A stretch of 64,000 nucleotides of DNA from Mesorhabditis belari (GCA_958450365.1 CAUEEP010000267.1:1-64000), one strand, 5' to 3'; counted from the first letter of the stretch, positions 24,140 to 36,683 are shown. Numbers and translations: made by a program. The notes: generated from the letters alone by a model not told the origin.

Positions 24140-25664
24140 AATACGTTTCTGCTTGTCGTTCTTGTCTTTTCGATATCTATTGCTGCTGAAGAGTTATCGA
24201 GAAAAGAATTGCTGAGTCTTTTGAATGTGAATGCAAGTCGGTCAGTTGATGAGAGCCGAAATGAGGAACAGCTGTCACCCGACAGCTTTACAGACATGCT
24301 CATGGATGCAAAGTTCATCAAAGTTTGAGAAAATCGTGAACAGCTTCTATCTAATTCAGGTTCCCGAAGACACACCCATTCTGAAAATTCAAAGGACAAA
24401 TTTTCTGATGGCCACAAAAATTCGTGAGTCATTTGACGCTCGCAGAGAGTGGCCGAAGTGCTGGTCAATCGGATGGATTCGACAACAATCGCGGTGTGGA
24501 TCGTGCTGGGCGGTGGCGGCGGCTTCGGTTCGTTGTTGATAGACTAATTGATAACATAAGCTTAAAAAAAAATGTTGATGCTTCTAGAAAGAAGAAAGTT
24601 TTGCCTTAAGGAGTCTAATTTTGACTTTGATTTGAGAATAAGCAAGCTTTATCGTTTAGCTCGCTTTAAAAGATTTAAACCTTCGTCTTCAATGAGACAT
24701 TTTATAACACCCATTGCTGATTATTAACTTTGGCGAACCAAAACTAAAAGCTATAACAATCTTTTCTTTCAGATGGCCTCTGATCGAATGTGCATCAACG
24801 CTCCATATTATCCAATGATGCTCTCCTCAGAGGATCTTCTGTCGTGCTGTGGCTCTTATTGTGGGAATGGATGCAGTGGAGGATGGCCAGATAAAGCACT
24901 CAATTGGTAAAAGCTCTGTTATACCTGAGCGAACTTTACTGAACACTTCTCAATTTGTTCAATTCTAGGTGGGCCACCAACGGCCTTGTCACCGGCACCG
25001 ACTACTCGGACCATCAAGGTTGCCGACCATACACGGTTCCCACATGTTCATGGCACAACGGCGTCTACAGCTTTCCGTACGATGGAACGTATCGAGCTTG
25101 CCCAGAGACGTTCTCAGTTCCGCAATGCTATCAACAATGTCAGAATGGATACTTCAGAAACTACACTCAAGATAAATACTACGGGCAGCCGGCTTATCAC
25201 GTTCGACCTGATGTCTCAGCTATCCAAGCCGAAATTCTTGAGCACGGCCCTGTTGTAGCCACTTTTACCGTCTATGAGGACTTCAACAATTTCTACAAAC
25301 GCGAGCCAATCTACCAGGTACTGAGCAGCTTTTGTTCAATCACTCAAACAATTTCAGCATCGAAGTGGTGGATGCAAGAGACCAGGCGGCTGTGGACACG
25401 TCGTAAAAATCATCGGATGGGGTGTTGAGGTAAAGATTTAATGAGAATCCATTGAGTTCTTTAAAACTGCACGTAATCTTTCTAGTTTTTCAAACCATCA
25501 TAATCCATATCATAATCCTCAAATTTTAGAACCAAATCCCCTACTGGTTGTGCGCAAACTCGTGGGGCACTCAGTGGGGCGACGGCGGCTTCTTCCGCAT
25601 TCGTCGCGGAACGAATGAGTGCGGAATCGAAGCAAACGTGGTCGCAGCTATGCCGAGGAAATGA
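24140..25664 (+). CDS. Cathepsin B-like cysteine protease
   Basis: Exons 24140-24322, 24360-24527, 24773-24906, 24969-25317, 25358-25429 and 25530-25664 (TGA) join in phase to about 346 residues. A hydrophobic signal ([16 protein letters not shown]) leads the propeptide; the mature part starts near [12 protein letters not shown]. The catalytic Cys is in [12 protein letters not shown], the His in [14 protein letters not shown], the Asn in [33 protein letters not shown] and the occluding-loop region [15 protein letters not shown] mark it as cathepsin B type. That loop keeps only one of the paired histidines that give cathepsin B its carboxydipeptidase activity, so it may act mainly as an endopeptidase (inference). 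The start codon is not resolved: the signal-peptide frame has ACG at 24143 where an ATG would fit, so an upstream exon may supply it. An AATAAA lies just downstream. Likely secreted or lysosomal. Confidence 0.85.
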
Positions 25665-25735
25665 ATGCAAGAGCTCGGGATGTAAATAGTGTACATTTTG
25701 CAAATAAATCACTTTGGCTTGATTAAAAGCACCAG

Positions 25736-25843
25736 TTGGTGTTTGATATGGTTGAACGAGGAACCAACCTAATGGCGTTTTTCCCTGTTGTGCGTCGCGA
25801 TGCCGTCACTCTGCTTCCTTTAATTCAACAATATATCGCGCCA
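25736..25843 (+). mobile_element. Merlin-type transposase fragment
   Basis: The frame reads LVFDMVERGTNLMAFFPVVR and RDAVTLLPLIQQYIAPG, matching the IS1016/ISXO2-like DDE domain of Merlin transposons (typical VFGxVERGT...RRDA.TLLPLI..HI.PG). Only about 36 residues are preserved, directly downstream of the cathepsin B gene. No terminal inverted repeats were identified. Confidence 0.7.
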
Positions 25844-27276
25844 GGTAAAGTAACATAAGAAAATGTGATAATTTTGTGAATAAACTAACTTTTGTGATCT
25901 GGTAAACTTTTTCTGAACAATTCTTCGTTACAAACAGCAAAAACAAAAACTCCAATGTGGCGTGGGCTTCTGTGGCTCGACAAGGCTCCAATGTCGTTCT
26001 TAATCGAGTTTTCTAATTGTTAAATATAATAGTTACTATGCTTATTCAAATTTAAAAATTTATTGGCTTCGACCTTAAGAGTATTAAGTATTTAAACAGT
26101 CTCGAAAAAGGTTGACATGCTTTTTTTACTGAATTTCTTTAAAATTCAGAACTATCTGATTGTTGTCGCGTTTTTTCTTCTAGATAGATAGCCCTTTTTG
26201 CCGCGCATTGGACCAATGATGCTTATAATAAGAACCTAAACAGTCATGTGTTTTAAAGTTTACAAATTTTTAAAGCCATCTGTTCAAGAAAAGTTTACTG
26301 GAGAAAATATCAAAGCAAAGCTAGTTCAGAGAAAACGGTGAAACAATTTAATGAAGAGTTTAGCTTTTGCAATAGAATATACTCATTTTCAACATTAAAC
26401 TATCCAAAATCAAGAACCACAAGAAATTTAGGTTACCTTGTTTCCATAATTGATTCGCAAAGCTTTTCCCCGTCACCTCTTCATTGAAAGTGATCTTACT
26501 GTGTTGAAAAATGATCAATTGTGAAAACTTTCTTGTTGGGTTTATGACAGAAGTAGAAGAAATTTAGCCAAAAAGAAATAGAAAAAGAAAAAATGTTCAG
26601 CGATTCTTTCAGGCATTTCGCCGCGTTGTTGATAAGCTTTTTGAAAAAACCTGAAAGCTTTTCCCAGTTTCATTATTGATGAAAGAGATTGGCTCAATTT
26701 TTTGCAAAAGAAAACAAATATAATGTGTGATTTCAAGAACAATACTTAAAAATTAGTTTATTTACCCGACAATTGAACGGCAATGATCACTGTTTTAACA
26801 AACAGCGTGAGATCGTGGGACTGGTCCTGTTTCACAAAGCTGCTAGCTTCTTGATTTTGCTTGAACTGGTTTCACAAGCTTAGCACTATTTGGAATCTGA
26901 TATTTGCCGATTGCTAGATCTGGCAACTGTGAAACTGGACCCAAGTTATGAAGTGGTTTATCCATAAGCAAAGTCCAAAGTCCAAGTGAAGAACAGGAGT
27001 GTAGAATAGGCGAAGCGTCACAGAAGAAACAGTTATTTTGAGCTCTAAACAATGATGAAATGAATGGGTAAGAAAACAACACTCATTCTAAAAGCTAACG
27101 CTAGAATTTAAGCATTGGCAGAGCAGATTAAACATTGGCAGGCCAGAGTCTTCCAAACTCAAGGCTCCAAAAACTACTTTCGTTTATGATACAGCCCCTA
27201 AGACTTTGTGAAAACAGTTTCTGGAAAGGTTTCGAGCCTTATTTGACCCGACAGGGCTAAAACATTTCTCAATTTC
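25844..27276. other. Gene-free stretch
   Basis: No gene or recognised repeat. The right part is the 3' flank of K2. Confidence 0.4.
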
Positions 27277-29550
27277 TTATAAATAGTTAGCCTTAAATCT
27301 AGCTTTGAAATGAGCTGTGGCTTGTGGCCTTAAGTGGCCTTTTTGAACAGCTTTAGTGAAGTGTTTCACCTCTGAAGCTGATGATTTAATGCTGTCCGCA
27401 TCGGCAATCTCAATATCTTCCACTACCCTCGTGGAAGGGAATGGTTTCTTCAGCGTCGTTCGCCCCTTCACTTCTTCGACAATATAATTCGGTGGCACTA
27501 ATTCTTGCTCGAAGTTCTAAAGATGAACTCTTTATCATCTCTACTTCTAACATTGAATTGAGCATAAATTGCTATAAAGTATGTCAGCCGTTTTCTGTAA
27601 TTCAAGTCAAACCAAAAGAAAACAAACCTCTTTAACTTTCTCCAATTCAACCTTGACCCTCAAGGCGCCCCACCGATCTCGCTGTTCGCCATTTGTACAA
27701 CTAAACTAATTCGATTTTGATTTATGAGCTTTAAATACTTTCTGAATATTTCCTGAATGTCATCGGGGCAATCTGGGGGATCGACACTAGTCCAATCCGG
27801 TGTCCGGAAAATCGTTCTGAAGGCAAATTGAATTCTGAAAGTTGTAGCTAATACGTACTTCCTTTCAATCAGCTCCCATAACACTAGACCCATCGTGAAA
27901 ACATCGTACTTGGGAGAAAGCTTAAAGTTCTTTGATCATGTCAAGAATGAGTTGTTTCAAATGTCTTTTTCTAGACCAGGCCAGGTCAGAGCCAAGAGCC
28001 GAACCTGTCTCCGCGATTGTTTACGGCATTGAATTGCTTGAAACAGCTTTCAGAATTTTACAACAAATTGTTTTACCAATCGGGTCTGACCTGGTCAACT
28101 CTTGCTTTTGAATAAAATCAAGACCTGTTCTTTATGAAGCTCTGGAGCCTGATAATGCAAAGTTCCAGTTCTAGGTGAGCTGCTCAAAGCGACTCCTTGT
28201 CGTGAGCTCGATGCAGCTTTCATTGCTCCAAAGTCGGCGATTTTCAAGAGATATTCATTAGTTGCCAAAATGCTGAAACTTGTCCGGATTATTCAAGTAG
28301 AAACTTTTCAAACACATCTTGTTAACCAATCTCTTCATTCAACTCACTTATCCGGTTTCACATCCATGTGAATGACGCCTCGTCTCTTTAAATAATCGAG
28401 CGCATCGAACAGATCAACGACCCAGCATATCAATCTGTAGGCCGGGTAGAAAATCTCGGCATTGTGTATAACTAAAGAATGTTTTTTTGTGATTGATGTG
28501 CTTTGTTTGGTTTCTTTGAACGTGGCTTTAGAAAATTCTCAAGCTAGCTCCATCTTTTAAACTCTTGGTTAGCAGAATAATTTCTTTTCTTGCAATTAAC
28601 ATTCACATTACTATGACAACATTGTTTTCAAAGGTCCATTTCAATTCAGGAATGTTCCAAGCCCAGTTTTTAAGGCCGGACCAGGTCTGAGCCTTGGCTT
28701 TTCAATTTTTATTCAAAATATTTTCGGCTTGACCATTTCTGAATTTTCTAGCTTAGGGTTCTAATAATAATTTATGATTAGAACACGCTATTCCAGAAAC
28801 GAAAGCTTTTTCACTATAAACCTTTCAATTCTCACTTTTGTTTAGCGATCCTTTTTCGCAATACTCCAACAGAATCCCGCGTCTTGTAATATCCCGTTCG
28901 TCAACGCAGCCACTGATATATTTAATGAGATTCGCATCCTGATACAAGCGCATATTCTCCTCTTCTTTGATGAAAGCGGCTCGATTCTCTTCAGTCATTT
29001 TGTCAACACGCAGCAATTTTATCACACCAACGCTAAAGTTTTGATAGAGATTGGAATCAATAAGATCGCTAGCAAGTCAAAAAGATAAACAACTCCCCTA
29101 ATATTTAGCACTACACATTGTTGCTGGCAGCTTAAGACTGGATTAATTTGTTTTACTTTCGTTTAAATTCACAGCCTTGCCTATGCATGGAAAACCTAGC
29201 GCTTAAACTAAAATAAAACTTGTGATTCGTGGAATATTAACGATTAGCCTCAATTCGTATTCTAAAAGCGACCAGTTGCATACAAAAAATGGCTCTTGTC
29301 CGTTATCGGGTCAGACTAAAGTCAAGACGTACTGTTATTTCAGTATAGCTGTTGTTTTTCTGCATTTCTCTGAACCCGGGATAACGGACAAGAACCCAAA
29401 AGTCTTCTTCATCAACACAGCATACCGCATTTCGCCAAAAGGCGTTCGATATTTAACTTTCCAGCATTGCCCAAATCCACCATAACCTATATTTTCTTTT
29501 ATCTCCCAATGCACGTAGAGATATCTGGACGGGCGAAACGTTTGTTCCAT
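27277..29550 (-). CDS. K2: protein kinase (357 residues), paralogue of K1
   Basis: Eight minus-strand exons join in phase: 29550-29417, 29032-28836, 28471-28348, 28272-28125, 27920-27859, 27834-27739, 27700-27628 and 27516-27277 (TAA). Motifs in order: glycine loop IGYGGFGQCWKV, VIKLL lysine, the alpha-C region FIKEEENMRLYQD, GVIHMDVKPDN (HRD Arg replaced by Met, non-RD), LLKIADFGAMK with an intact DFG, TGTLHYQAPEL, KYDVFTMGLVLWELIERK, and CTNGEQRDRWGALRVK. All catalytic residues are present, so it is probably active. The 80-residue C-terminal exon (ELVPPNYIVEEVKGRTTL...) is not recognised. The intron phases (2,1,2,0,2,2,0) are identical to K1. K2 and K3 diverge from a shared 970-bp upstream region. 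Substrate and pathway unknown. Confidence 0.8.
29281..29400. repeat. Hairpin in K2 intron 1
   Basis: GGCTCTTGTCCGTTATCGGG pairs with the complement of CCCGGGATAACGGACAAGAA about 80 bp away. Confidence 0.6.
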
Positions 29551-30523
29551 TGCTGAAATCGATTTTTGTTTAAAAGATTTCAAACATTTCAGATATGACT
29601 AAAATTTACGGTAAACTTTGGGGGTCGACTCATCGCATTTGGTTCTCTTACCTTGAACTCACTGATAAGCAATCGATCTTTCTCTAGAGTTGGTTCTCGT
29701 AACAGTAATATACTATTAAAACGTTAGTTAAAAAACTAGAAAAGTTTTTTAAATCAATAAGTTTCTTTCAATAATTAGGCAGTTTGTTTGAGTTCAATCA
29801 GTCTTATCGCATCGTGGCTTTTCTTTGGCGCCAAGGTGCTCCTTTCTTCAGATTCACTCGACGAACGGCTTTCGTTGACTGCTTCAAAAGCGGAAATGAG
29901 TCAGAATGTTTTGCAGGCACTTCTGTACTTTCGAGAAGTTAATGTGCCAACTAAGACTGTTAATTAAGCAATTTATCATTTAAGTTTTGTTTCTGGATAG
30001 TCGAAGTTGTAGAGAAAAGAATACTGAACCTGTAATTAGATTTATTAGTGATTATTCTTATTTCATTGTTAAGTGATTATTCTTATTTCATCAAATTGTT
30101 ATGCATTTTGTAAATTTATCTTAAATTCCAATCAATTTATGTATCAACAACTTTTTCTTTTTGCCTACAAAGAAACATATCAAAAGTAAACCAAGTTTTT
30201 GAATGAATCCATTCAAATTTTTACGATAATAAAAATTCTGTATTCGAAATTTATCAAGATATAATCGAAAATTTGTTTCTGAACCTCGAAAAGTGAAATT
30301 TAGCTTAAACTTTTGCAATCACGCGTTTGTTTTTCTTTTCCATCGTTTTTGGGTTTGCTGAATTGCACTTGATAGATAAGAAACTTAAATTGATTTCCCG
30401 AAAGCAAAAACTTTTTGCCATTTTATAAAATATATTTCTTATTCTAGCATAATATTCTGATTTATAAAGATTTATTTTTACATTAAGTTCTCTCAATTGA
30501 CGTCAAATGCAATTGTTTGATAC
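29551..30523. promoter_or_regulatory. Shared upstream region of divergent K2 and K3
   Basis: K2 (minus) and K3 (plus) start codons are about 970 bp apart with no other gene between them, so both promoters should lie here. No specific motif is recognised. Confidence 0.35.
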
Positions 30524-31059
30524 ATGGACGACTTATTGACCGATTTTGTGATTCAACAGATCGATTTGAGTCGAGAAAAAGTGATCCTACTTGGAAGCCA
30601 GCATTCGAAAACGAAGCTGCTTGCCAGTCAGACGCCGTCAGTTCCTTTCTGCCTTATTTTTATATAGTTTCACTGGCTTAACTGATTCAGTTTTTATAGA
30701 CTTTGAGAATTCTCCAATTTTAGGTTAAGTTTCAAGCTTTTTCGCTCAGTCACCTCAAATTTTGGTATTAGGGTTGGAATAGATAAAAATTTACTTTTTT
30801 CGTCAACCAAGAGCGTTTGGAAGGGTTAGAAAAACTGACTCTTTTCCAGGCATTTTAAATGCATAGTGCTTCTTTAATAGCTCATATCTTTATGCATAGT
30901 TAATATTTTTATTTGCTCTTGCTTATTTTAATAGTAAAGAGTTCTAGGTTGTTTAATGAAACTAATAAGTAGAGCTAAATTGGTCAACCCAGTCCCGGAA
31001 AAATCGAGCTAGGTCTAACTTACAAGGGAAGGTCACAGGTGGCCAATCGAGGTGGCCAA

Positions 31060-31700
31060 TCGAAATGAGACCTAGATCATTCGATGCAGAATTTTACGCT
31101 GATTCCGAATCTGTTGTCCTTTTTTGCTAAATCGGTCGGAATTGCAAGGAATTTGGCAAACAAGTTTTTTGCCTCTCTTATAACACTTGCGCGCGTGCGG
31201 CAAAGAAATGGTGGCGTACCATACGCAAAGACGGAAAAAGTAGATTTTTATCTATTCCAACCTTAATACCAAAATTTGAGGCGATTGAGCGAAAAAGCTT
31301 GAAACCCTTGCGGGCGCGCGGAAAAGAAATGGTTGCATAGTTTAGTGGAGAACGTGTCGAGATGAAAAGCTGGAGGTCAAGGATTCGACTCCCTTTAAGT
31401 TTTTCTTCTTTTGTACAACCGTTTTATATTTAGCAATTACGAAGAGAAGGGAGATTAGGAAACACGATAAAACAGCTGTACAAAAAAAAACTTGAGGGGA
31501 GTCGAACCCTCGACCTACAGCTTTTCATCTGGACATGTTATCAGCTAAACTATGCAACCATTTCTTTGTCGCGGCAAAGTGTTATAAGAAAGGCAAAAAG
31601 CTTGTTTGCCAAATTCCTTGCAATTCCGGCCTATTTAACAAAAACGGACAGCAGGTTCGGAATCAGCGTAAAATTCTACAGCGAATGGTCTAGGTTTCGA
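31060..31700. repeat. tRNA-like foldback element in K3 intron 1
   Basis: The outer arms are inverted copies: GCTGATTCCGAATCTGTTGT near 31098 pairs with the complement of ACAGCAGGTTCGGAATCAGC near 31665. Inside each arm is a tRNA-like segment: GGTTGCATAGTTTAGTGG followed about 45 bp later by GGATTCGACTCCC on the plus strand (31332-31400), and the same in reverse at 31490-31562 with a perfect GGTTCGACTCC B-box. The tRNA cloverleaf is incomplete, so these are tRNA-derived rather than functional tRNA genes. Confidence 0.7.
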
Positions 31701-32855
31701 CTGGTCACCTTGATTTCATGATCTTCCCTTTGAGTTAAGATTGCAATGCATAAATTCATTCCGCTTTAGTGGACTCAAAGCGCTGAGACTTGTATATTTA
31801 ATCATGCAAGATTTTCAGGCCAAAGGTTATCAAGTTTGGAAACGAAGCGATTCACGAATATGAAATTGTTCAAACGCTCATTCATCCAAACATCCTCAAA
31901 TATTATGGAGTGGTGTTCGATCCTCAGTATGGCACTGGTCTTCAAATGGAGTTTTGTCAAAGAGGAACACTAGAGAAGAGTAAAACTATTACTTTAAAAC
32001 TAGTTAAGAATTCATTTAGTAATATTCGATTCTCGGATTATTTACACGATCAATACAGTGATTTATTGGGCGGAACAACTTTTTTCAGGCACTTATTTAT
32101 CTCAAAGAAAAGGAGATCGTTCATCGTGATATAAAACCAGCCAAGTTTTTGATTGGTTGATAATTAAATTGTCATAAAATGTTTAGCATTTTCGTCACTG
32201 AAGATTTTTCTCTAAAGATTGGCAATTTTCAATATTCGATGGGAGTTCAATGGGAAGTGAACGAAGATTTAGCGGTTGGTAGAGATAAAAAATCTTTGGT
32301 TTTTTGCACCTTGCACAGGTTGTCATATGAAAAACCGAAGCTGAACTGAAATCTCAAAAGGTTAACGGGACTCTAGAAAGACTCTGAGACTCTAGAAATT
32401 GAAATCTCCTCACAATTCTGACCTTTTTTTGCGTTTTTGGATTTTCGGTGCGGTGGAGATAGAAAATTTCTTCACTTAATAAAGTTTTTCATCACTAATT
32501 TTTGTGTTTAAAGATTTCATCATAAAACAAATAAGAAATCTGACTTTTTCCTGTCACCTAGGCTATTCAAGTTAAACTCCGAACATTCTACATTGTATTA
32601 AAATTGTTTGCTATTTAAACTAGGTCACTTACTCCACAGACATCTACAGCATGGGAATCGTTTTCTGGGAAATCATTGAAAGACGGTAAGAAAAGTTTTA
32701 AGAAAATTCAAAAATAGGTTTAGATACGCATTTCGATCAGAAAACAAAATCTACAACGACTACTCGCATTTTGCTGATTTTCAAAAGGAACAAACCGCAG
32801 GACTTCATTTCTCGTACTCTGGTTGTAAGGAGTTCAAGGAAACTATTCTTGAGTC

Positions 32856-33300
32856 GGTTTTGCTTGGTTTTGATATTCATAAAATTGATTGTAAAACAAG
32901 ATCAAGCCAGATATTGACAAGAAAGTTAGCAAGAAAGTCCGTAGAATTTTTTTGGAAAGGAAAAAGTTCTGCATTTTCATGACAACGCTAGACCTCATAT
33001 TGCTAAGCTTACAAAAGAAGAATTGAAGGGGTTAGGGACTCTCCCTGATCTCCCTTATAGTCCAGATCTTGTTCCTTCTGATTTTCACCTTTTCCGGAAT
33101 CTAGCTGCAGAACTCCATTGGGAGCACTTCGGAGATCGCGTCCAGGTCGAAAATTTGTTCCGCGACTTCTTTACCGCTTAGTCCAAGAATTTCTGGGAGA
33201 AATGAATCCGTGCTCTATCCAATAAATGGAAGCGAATAATAGATACCAATGAGCTGAGGTTGAAAACTGGCTCTGCGGTTTCTTCCGCCAACCAAAGAAT
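32856..33300 (+). mobile_element. Mariner transposase fragment in K3
   Basis: The plus strand reads FHDNARPHIAKLTKEELKGL, then LPYSPDLVPSDFHLFRNLAA and HWEHFGDRVQVENLFRDFF, the D,D34D-bearing core of a mariner transposase, with frame breaks before and after. It interrupts K3 between exon 6 and exon 7. Its ends were not defined. Confidence 0.75.
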
Positions 33301-34261
33301 TTTTGAGAGAAAAGAATCAGCGCAATAAATGGCAGAATATGATTATTAAAAATGACAATTATCTTGAATAAATACTTTAGCTTTGAGAAATCATCGTGGA
33401 AACCAACAGCTTTGAGAAATCAACTTTTTCTACGAACTTTCTTGCTAATCTAATAGTTACAATATTGTAACTATTAGATTAGATTAATTATAAACATTAG
33501 ATTAACTATTAACTATATTAAAAAAAAAGCTTTAGATGTGCTGCTTTTGACCCAAGAGAAAGACCGAATGCGGAAGAAGTTCTCGAGAAAATTATCATCA
33601 TTAAAAATGTTCGAAATTCTTTTTTAAAAATTTATTGAAACTTCAGGACAAAGAGATTCAACAATATGAATTTATGCCGATAATTGATAATGATCGTACG
33701 AGGATTATGAGACCGGATAACGTGCTACCAAATTCGTTTACTCCGAGAGAGGAAAGTGAAGTTGAAAGTTGGTGTAGATTTAGAATTGATATTGAGTAAC
33801 TTTACAGCTTTTCCGAGTTTGAATTCTGAAGCTAATCATGATTTGATCACAAGTTCTCAAGTCGATGATATGCAACCATCTACATTGATGTTTTCAGATG
33901 AAGAAGAAAGAAGTCTTATCCAAAAAGTGCTGTACTTTTTAGATTGAGTATTATCCTGTTCTATTTTTACACATTATCCACTAACAGATTTGTTCTATTT
34001 CTAAACATGAAAGTAAACTAAAACTGAACTTTATCTAGGTTCTAACCTTATCTAGTTATGACCTAGATATTAAGCCTAACTATGGCTTACTATCTAGGCC
34101 ATAGTAAACCATAGTTAAGCTATTTAGTCACTCCGTCCGTCCGTCCGTCTGTACTGGCTTTTTCTCAGCATTCTTTAAGCCAAAAAAACTGAAATCTTTT
34201 TAAAAAGTCTCAAAATAAACAATAGTTGTGCTATTTAAGTTAAAAAATTAAAAAGTCAAGA

Positions 34262-34337
34262 TCCAGTGGGACTACCGGGGTCGAACCCGGATCTTGTGGG
34301 CCGTAGACAAGTGCACTCCCGGCTAGGTCAATGCGTC
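34262..34337 (-). other. tRNA-like sequence
   Basis: The minus strand has a well-formed T-arm (CCGGGTTCGACCCCGG), a plausible D-arm (GACCTAGCCGGGAGTGCAC) and an anticodon stem CTTGT/ACAAG, but the anticodon loop is nine bases and position 33 would not be T. It is probably a tRNA pseudogene or tRNA-derived repeat rather than a working gene. Confidence 0.4.
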
Positions 34338-34581
34338 TTCCACAAAACATCGGCTGGTTTAGAATAATACGCTTAATATCTACAAGGCTTTAGTACAGAG
34401 ATTGTCTATAAAAACTGGAGTTTAAAGCAAAGTTCAAAAAAGGAAAAGTGATTTTAGGTTATTTGAAGTTTTTTTGACCTTTAGTTTCTAACTTTTTCTA
34501 AAATTCAATTCAAATTCTGAGCTTTTGGAGAAATCTGTACATTCATCATTTCATTTAGTCACGTTTCATTGTATACTTTAG

Positions 34582-36683
34582 CCAACCTCACTATTTCAAC
34601 CCCTCTACACAATCAACCAATCTGGAGAAGGAACTTTCAACAAACAGCTGTTTAATAGAATAATGGATCAAGTTGGAAATTGCAAAGTTTGTTGTAATAT
34701 GACGCTCTGATATGAGCTATTTTTATTCATTTTAGATTGCAATCATTTCCATTGCCGGTCTTCCTCGTGGTGGGAAAACTTTTTGGCTTAACTTTCTTTT
34801 GCGGGCACTTCGCAAAGGAGATGCTCATTTTAAACCGGATGAGATTATCGGGTGAGACAGAATTCTGAAGACAGATCTAGGCTTGGATCCTGACAGGATC
34901 AGGGACCCTGCAAGGAGTCAATGTCAGACTTAGGCCAGCCTTTGGTATGTTTCTGGCCTTGAGTAACCTGAAGAAATCTTTAAAACAGCCCTGACCCTCA
35001 TGATCATTTGGCACTTCTCAAGATTTTTCTCTTTGTGCCTCTTGCTCCATTGTTCTCGACTCATTGTCCCATTTTCTTTGGAATTCTGCAAGAAAGGCTT
35101 AAAATTTCAAACATAAAAACTCACTTCAATCAATCGCTTAAATATTCTAAGACCGCTTTATCCATTGCTGAATCAACTCTGTTTTAAGGTGGAACTGGGT
35201 GCAGGAAATAAGTCTTTACCGACTGTAAGCAAAGTAAGACAGTCTTGGCTTAACAGTGCTCGCAATCAAAGTCTTGGCAAGTGCCGATATTATTTAATAT
35301 TGTTAATCTAACATTAAACCATAGATAAGCTAAACCTTAAGAGATTGGTAAGCTTGAAGTACTCAAATCAACACTTTTAGACTTTTAGTTAGCAGTAGAC
35401 ATGAGAAAATTCCAAGCCGAACCTAATTCCACCATTGTTTTCTCGGCTGTTTCTTGGGCGATTGCTCTGAAATTTTGTCTACAAGCTGAAAATGTCGATT
35501 TCTATCTGTGAACAAAATTTCAAAGTAATTGGCCAAGAATCAGCCAAGAAAACAAAGGTGGAATTAGGTTCGGATTGGAATTTTCCCATTTCTAGTTAGC
35601 AGTATTGTATCGTTGGGTCAAATCTCAACTAGGGGAAAAGGGATGTGTAAATTTGCGTGAACAAAAGTCACAAGAATCAACCAAGTTCTTGTGATTGTTA
35701 TCCACACACTTTAATCGATGATCTGTGTCAAAAAAAAGTCACAAGCATTTTGCTATTGTTTCTCGTTTTGAACAAGGAAAGGCGTCTAGATTAGACCTCG
35801 GGATTTTCGGTGTGAATGTGAATAGGTGTCCGAGGGAAAAATGACATATCTTGGCCAATTTTACCTGAATCGTTTTACCTTTGTTTTCAGTCGATACAAA
35901 ATTATATTCTGCAGCAAATGATATCGAAAACAAAAATATCAGAGTAAAATTAGATATCATTTTTCCGTTGCACGTCTATTGACGTCCCCAGCGAAAATTA
36001 CCGAGTCTAGTATGCATTAGATAGTGTTTCAAACAATTTTCCTTCAAACTAATCATCATTTTTCTTTATTTCAATGTCTAGGGGCCCAAGTGGAGCATCG
36101 TTTCAATCAGGATTATATTCTCATACAACTGGCATCCAAATTTGCACCGAAACTTTCTTCATCAACAATAGCGAAAGCGAAAAGGTTGGGGTATTGGTTT
36201 TTATTAAAGTGTAATCGATTTACAGATTGCTGTACTTTTATTGGACACTGGCGGTCTCTTTGATCTCTTTATCAAATGGGAGCATTACTTACGCTGCTTT
36301 TCCATACTCGTGCTGCTTTCATCAACTCTAGTAACGTCAAAAAATCTTCCAAAACATTGTATCAACAGGTTTACAACTGTTTCAAATTTCTCACGAGCAG
36401 TGATCTCGAAATATTTCTCGGAATTCGACCGTATATTGGCTATGATGAGAAGTTTTTGATACAAGTTTGTTGCTAAATTTGAGCAATAAGCAAAGCTTTC
36501 AGCATTTGATTCTCCTATCTCGTGACACTCCTGGAAGGATTGGATTTGATAAAGATTATGTGGAAATGATTAAAACTTCGCAACTAAAAGATTTCTTTGG
36601 GCAGTTTGACAAATTTGACGCTGTGTTTGTGCCACATCCAAGAGCAAAGCTGAGAACGGCAAATTTTCAAATTTTTGCAAGAG
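34582..36683 (+). other. GB1/RHD3-type GTPase domain
   Basis: PLYTINQSGEGTFNKQLF leads into the P-loop IAGLPRGGKTFWLNFLLRAL, aligned with the atlastin G1 GxxRxGKS (here T replaces S). HTTGIQICTETFFIN matches the conserved TTGIQIW block with the switch Thr. G3 is VLLLDTGGLFD (atlastin DTQGxFD). SILVLLSSTLVTSKNLP is the following helix. G4 is LILLSRDTPG, the RD motif specific to this family, and FDAVFVPHPRAKLRT matches the LPHPG region. All nucleotide-binding motifs are present, so GTP binding is likely; the G3 Gln to Gly change could alter hydrolysis. Confidence 0.85.

Larger units (their letters stand above)
30524..33947 (+). pseudogene. K3: damaged pseudokinase domain, paralogue of K1 and K2
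   Basis: Exons at 30524-30636, 31819-31979, 32020-32144, 32187-32274, 32624-32685, 32724-~32855, 33536-33608 and 33647 onward follow the K1/K2 phase pattern. Readable motifs: degenerate glycine loop ILLGSQHSKTKLL, PKVIKFG, HPNILKYYGV, EIVHRDIKPAN (RD type), LKIGNFQYSMG (GNF instead of DFG), TDIYSMGIVFWEIIERR, and CAAFDPRERPNAEEVLEKI. The whole APE activation segment is missing. A run of six T at 32080-32085 shifts the frame by one (five restore it), the expected donor after 32855 is GG, and a mariner fragment follows. K3 is therefore catalytically dead and probably non-functional, unless the frameshift is an assembly error. A possible end is VLYFLD stop at 33947; alternatively splicing before it links K3 to the GTPase gene downstream. 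Confidence 0.65.

Noticed and set aside
26542..27082. Minus-strand ORFs between the Merlin fragment and K2
   Set aside because: Composition is AT-driven, there are no motifs and no joining splice sites.
34262..34337. Functional tRNA gene
   Set aside because: The T-arm is good but the anticodon loop is too long, T33 is missing and the acceptor stem does not pair well.
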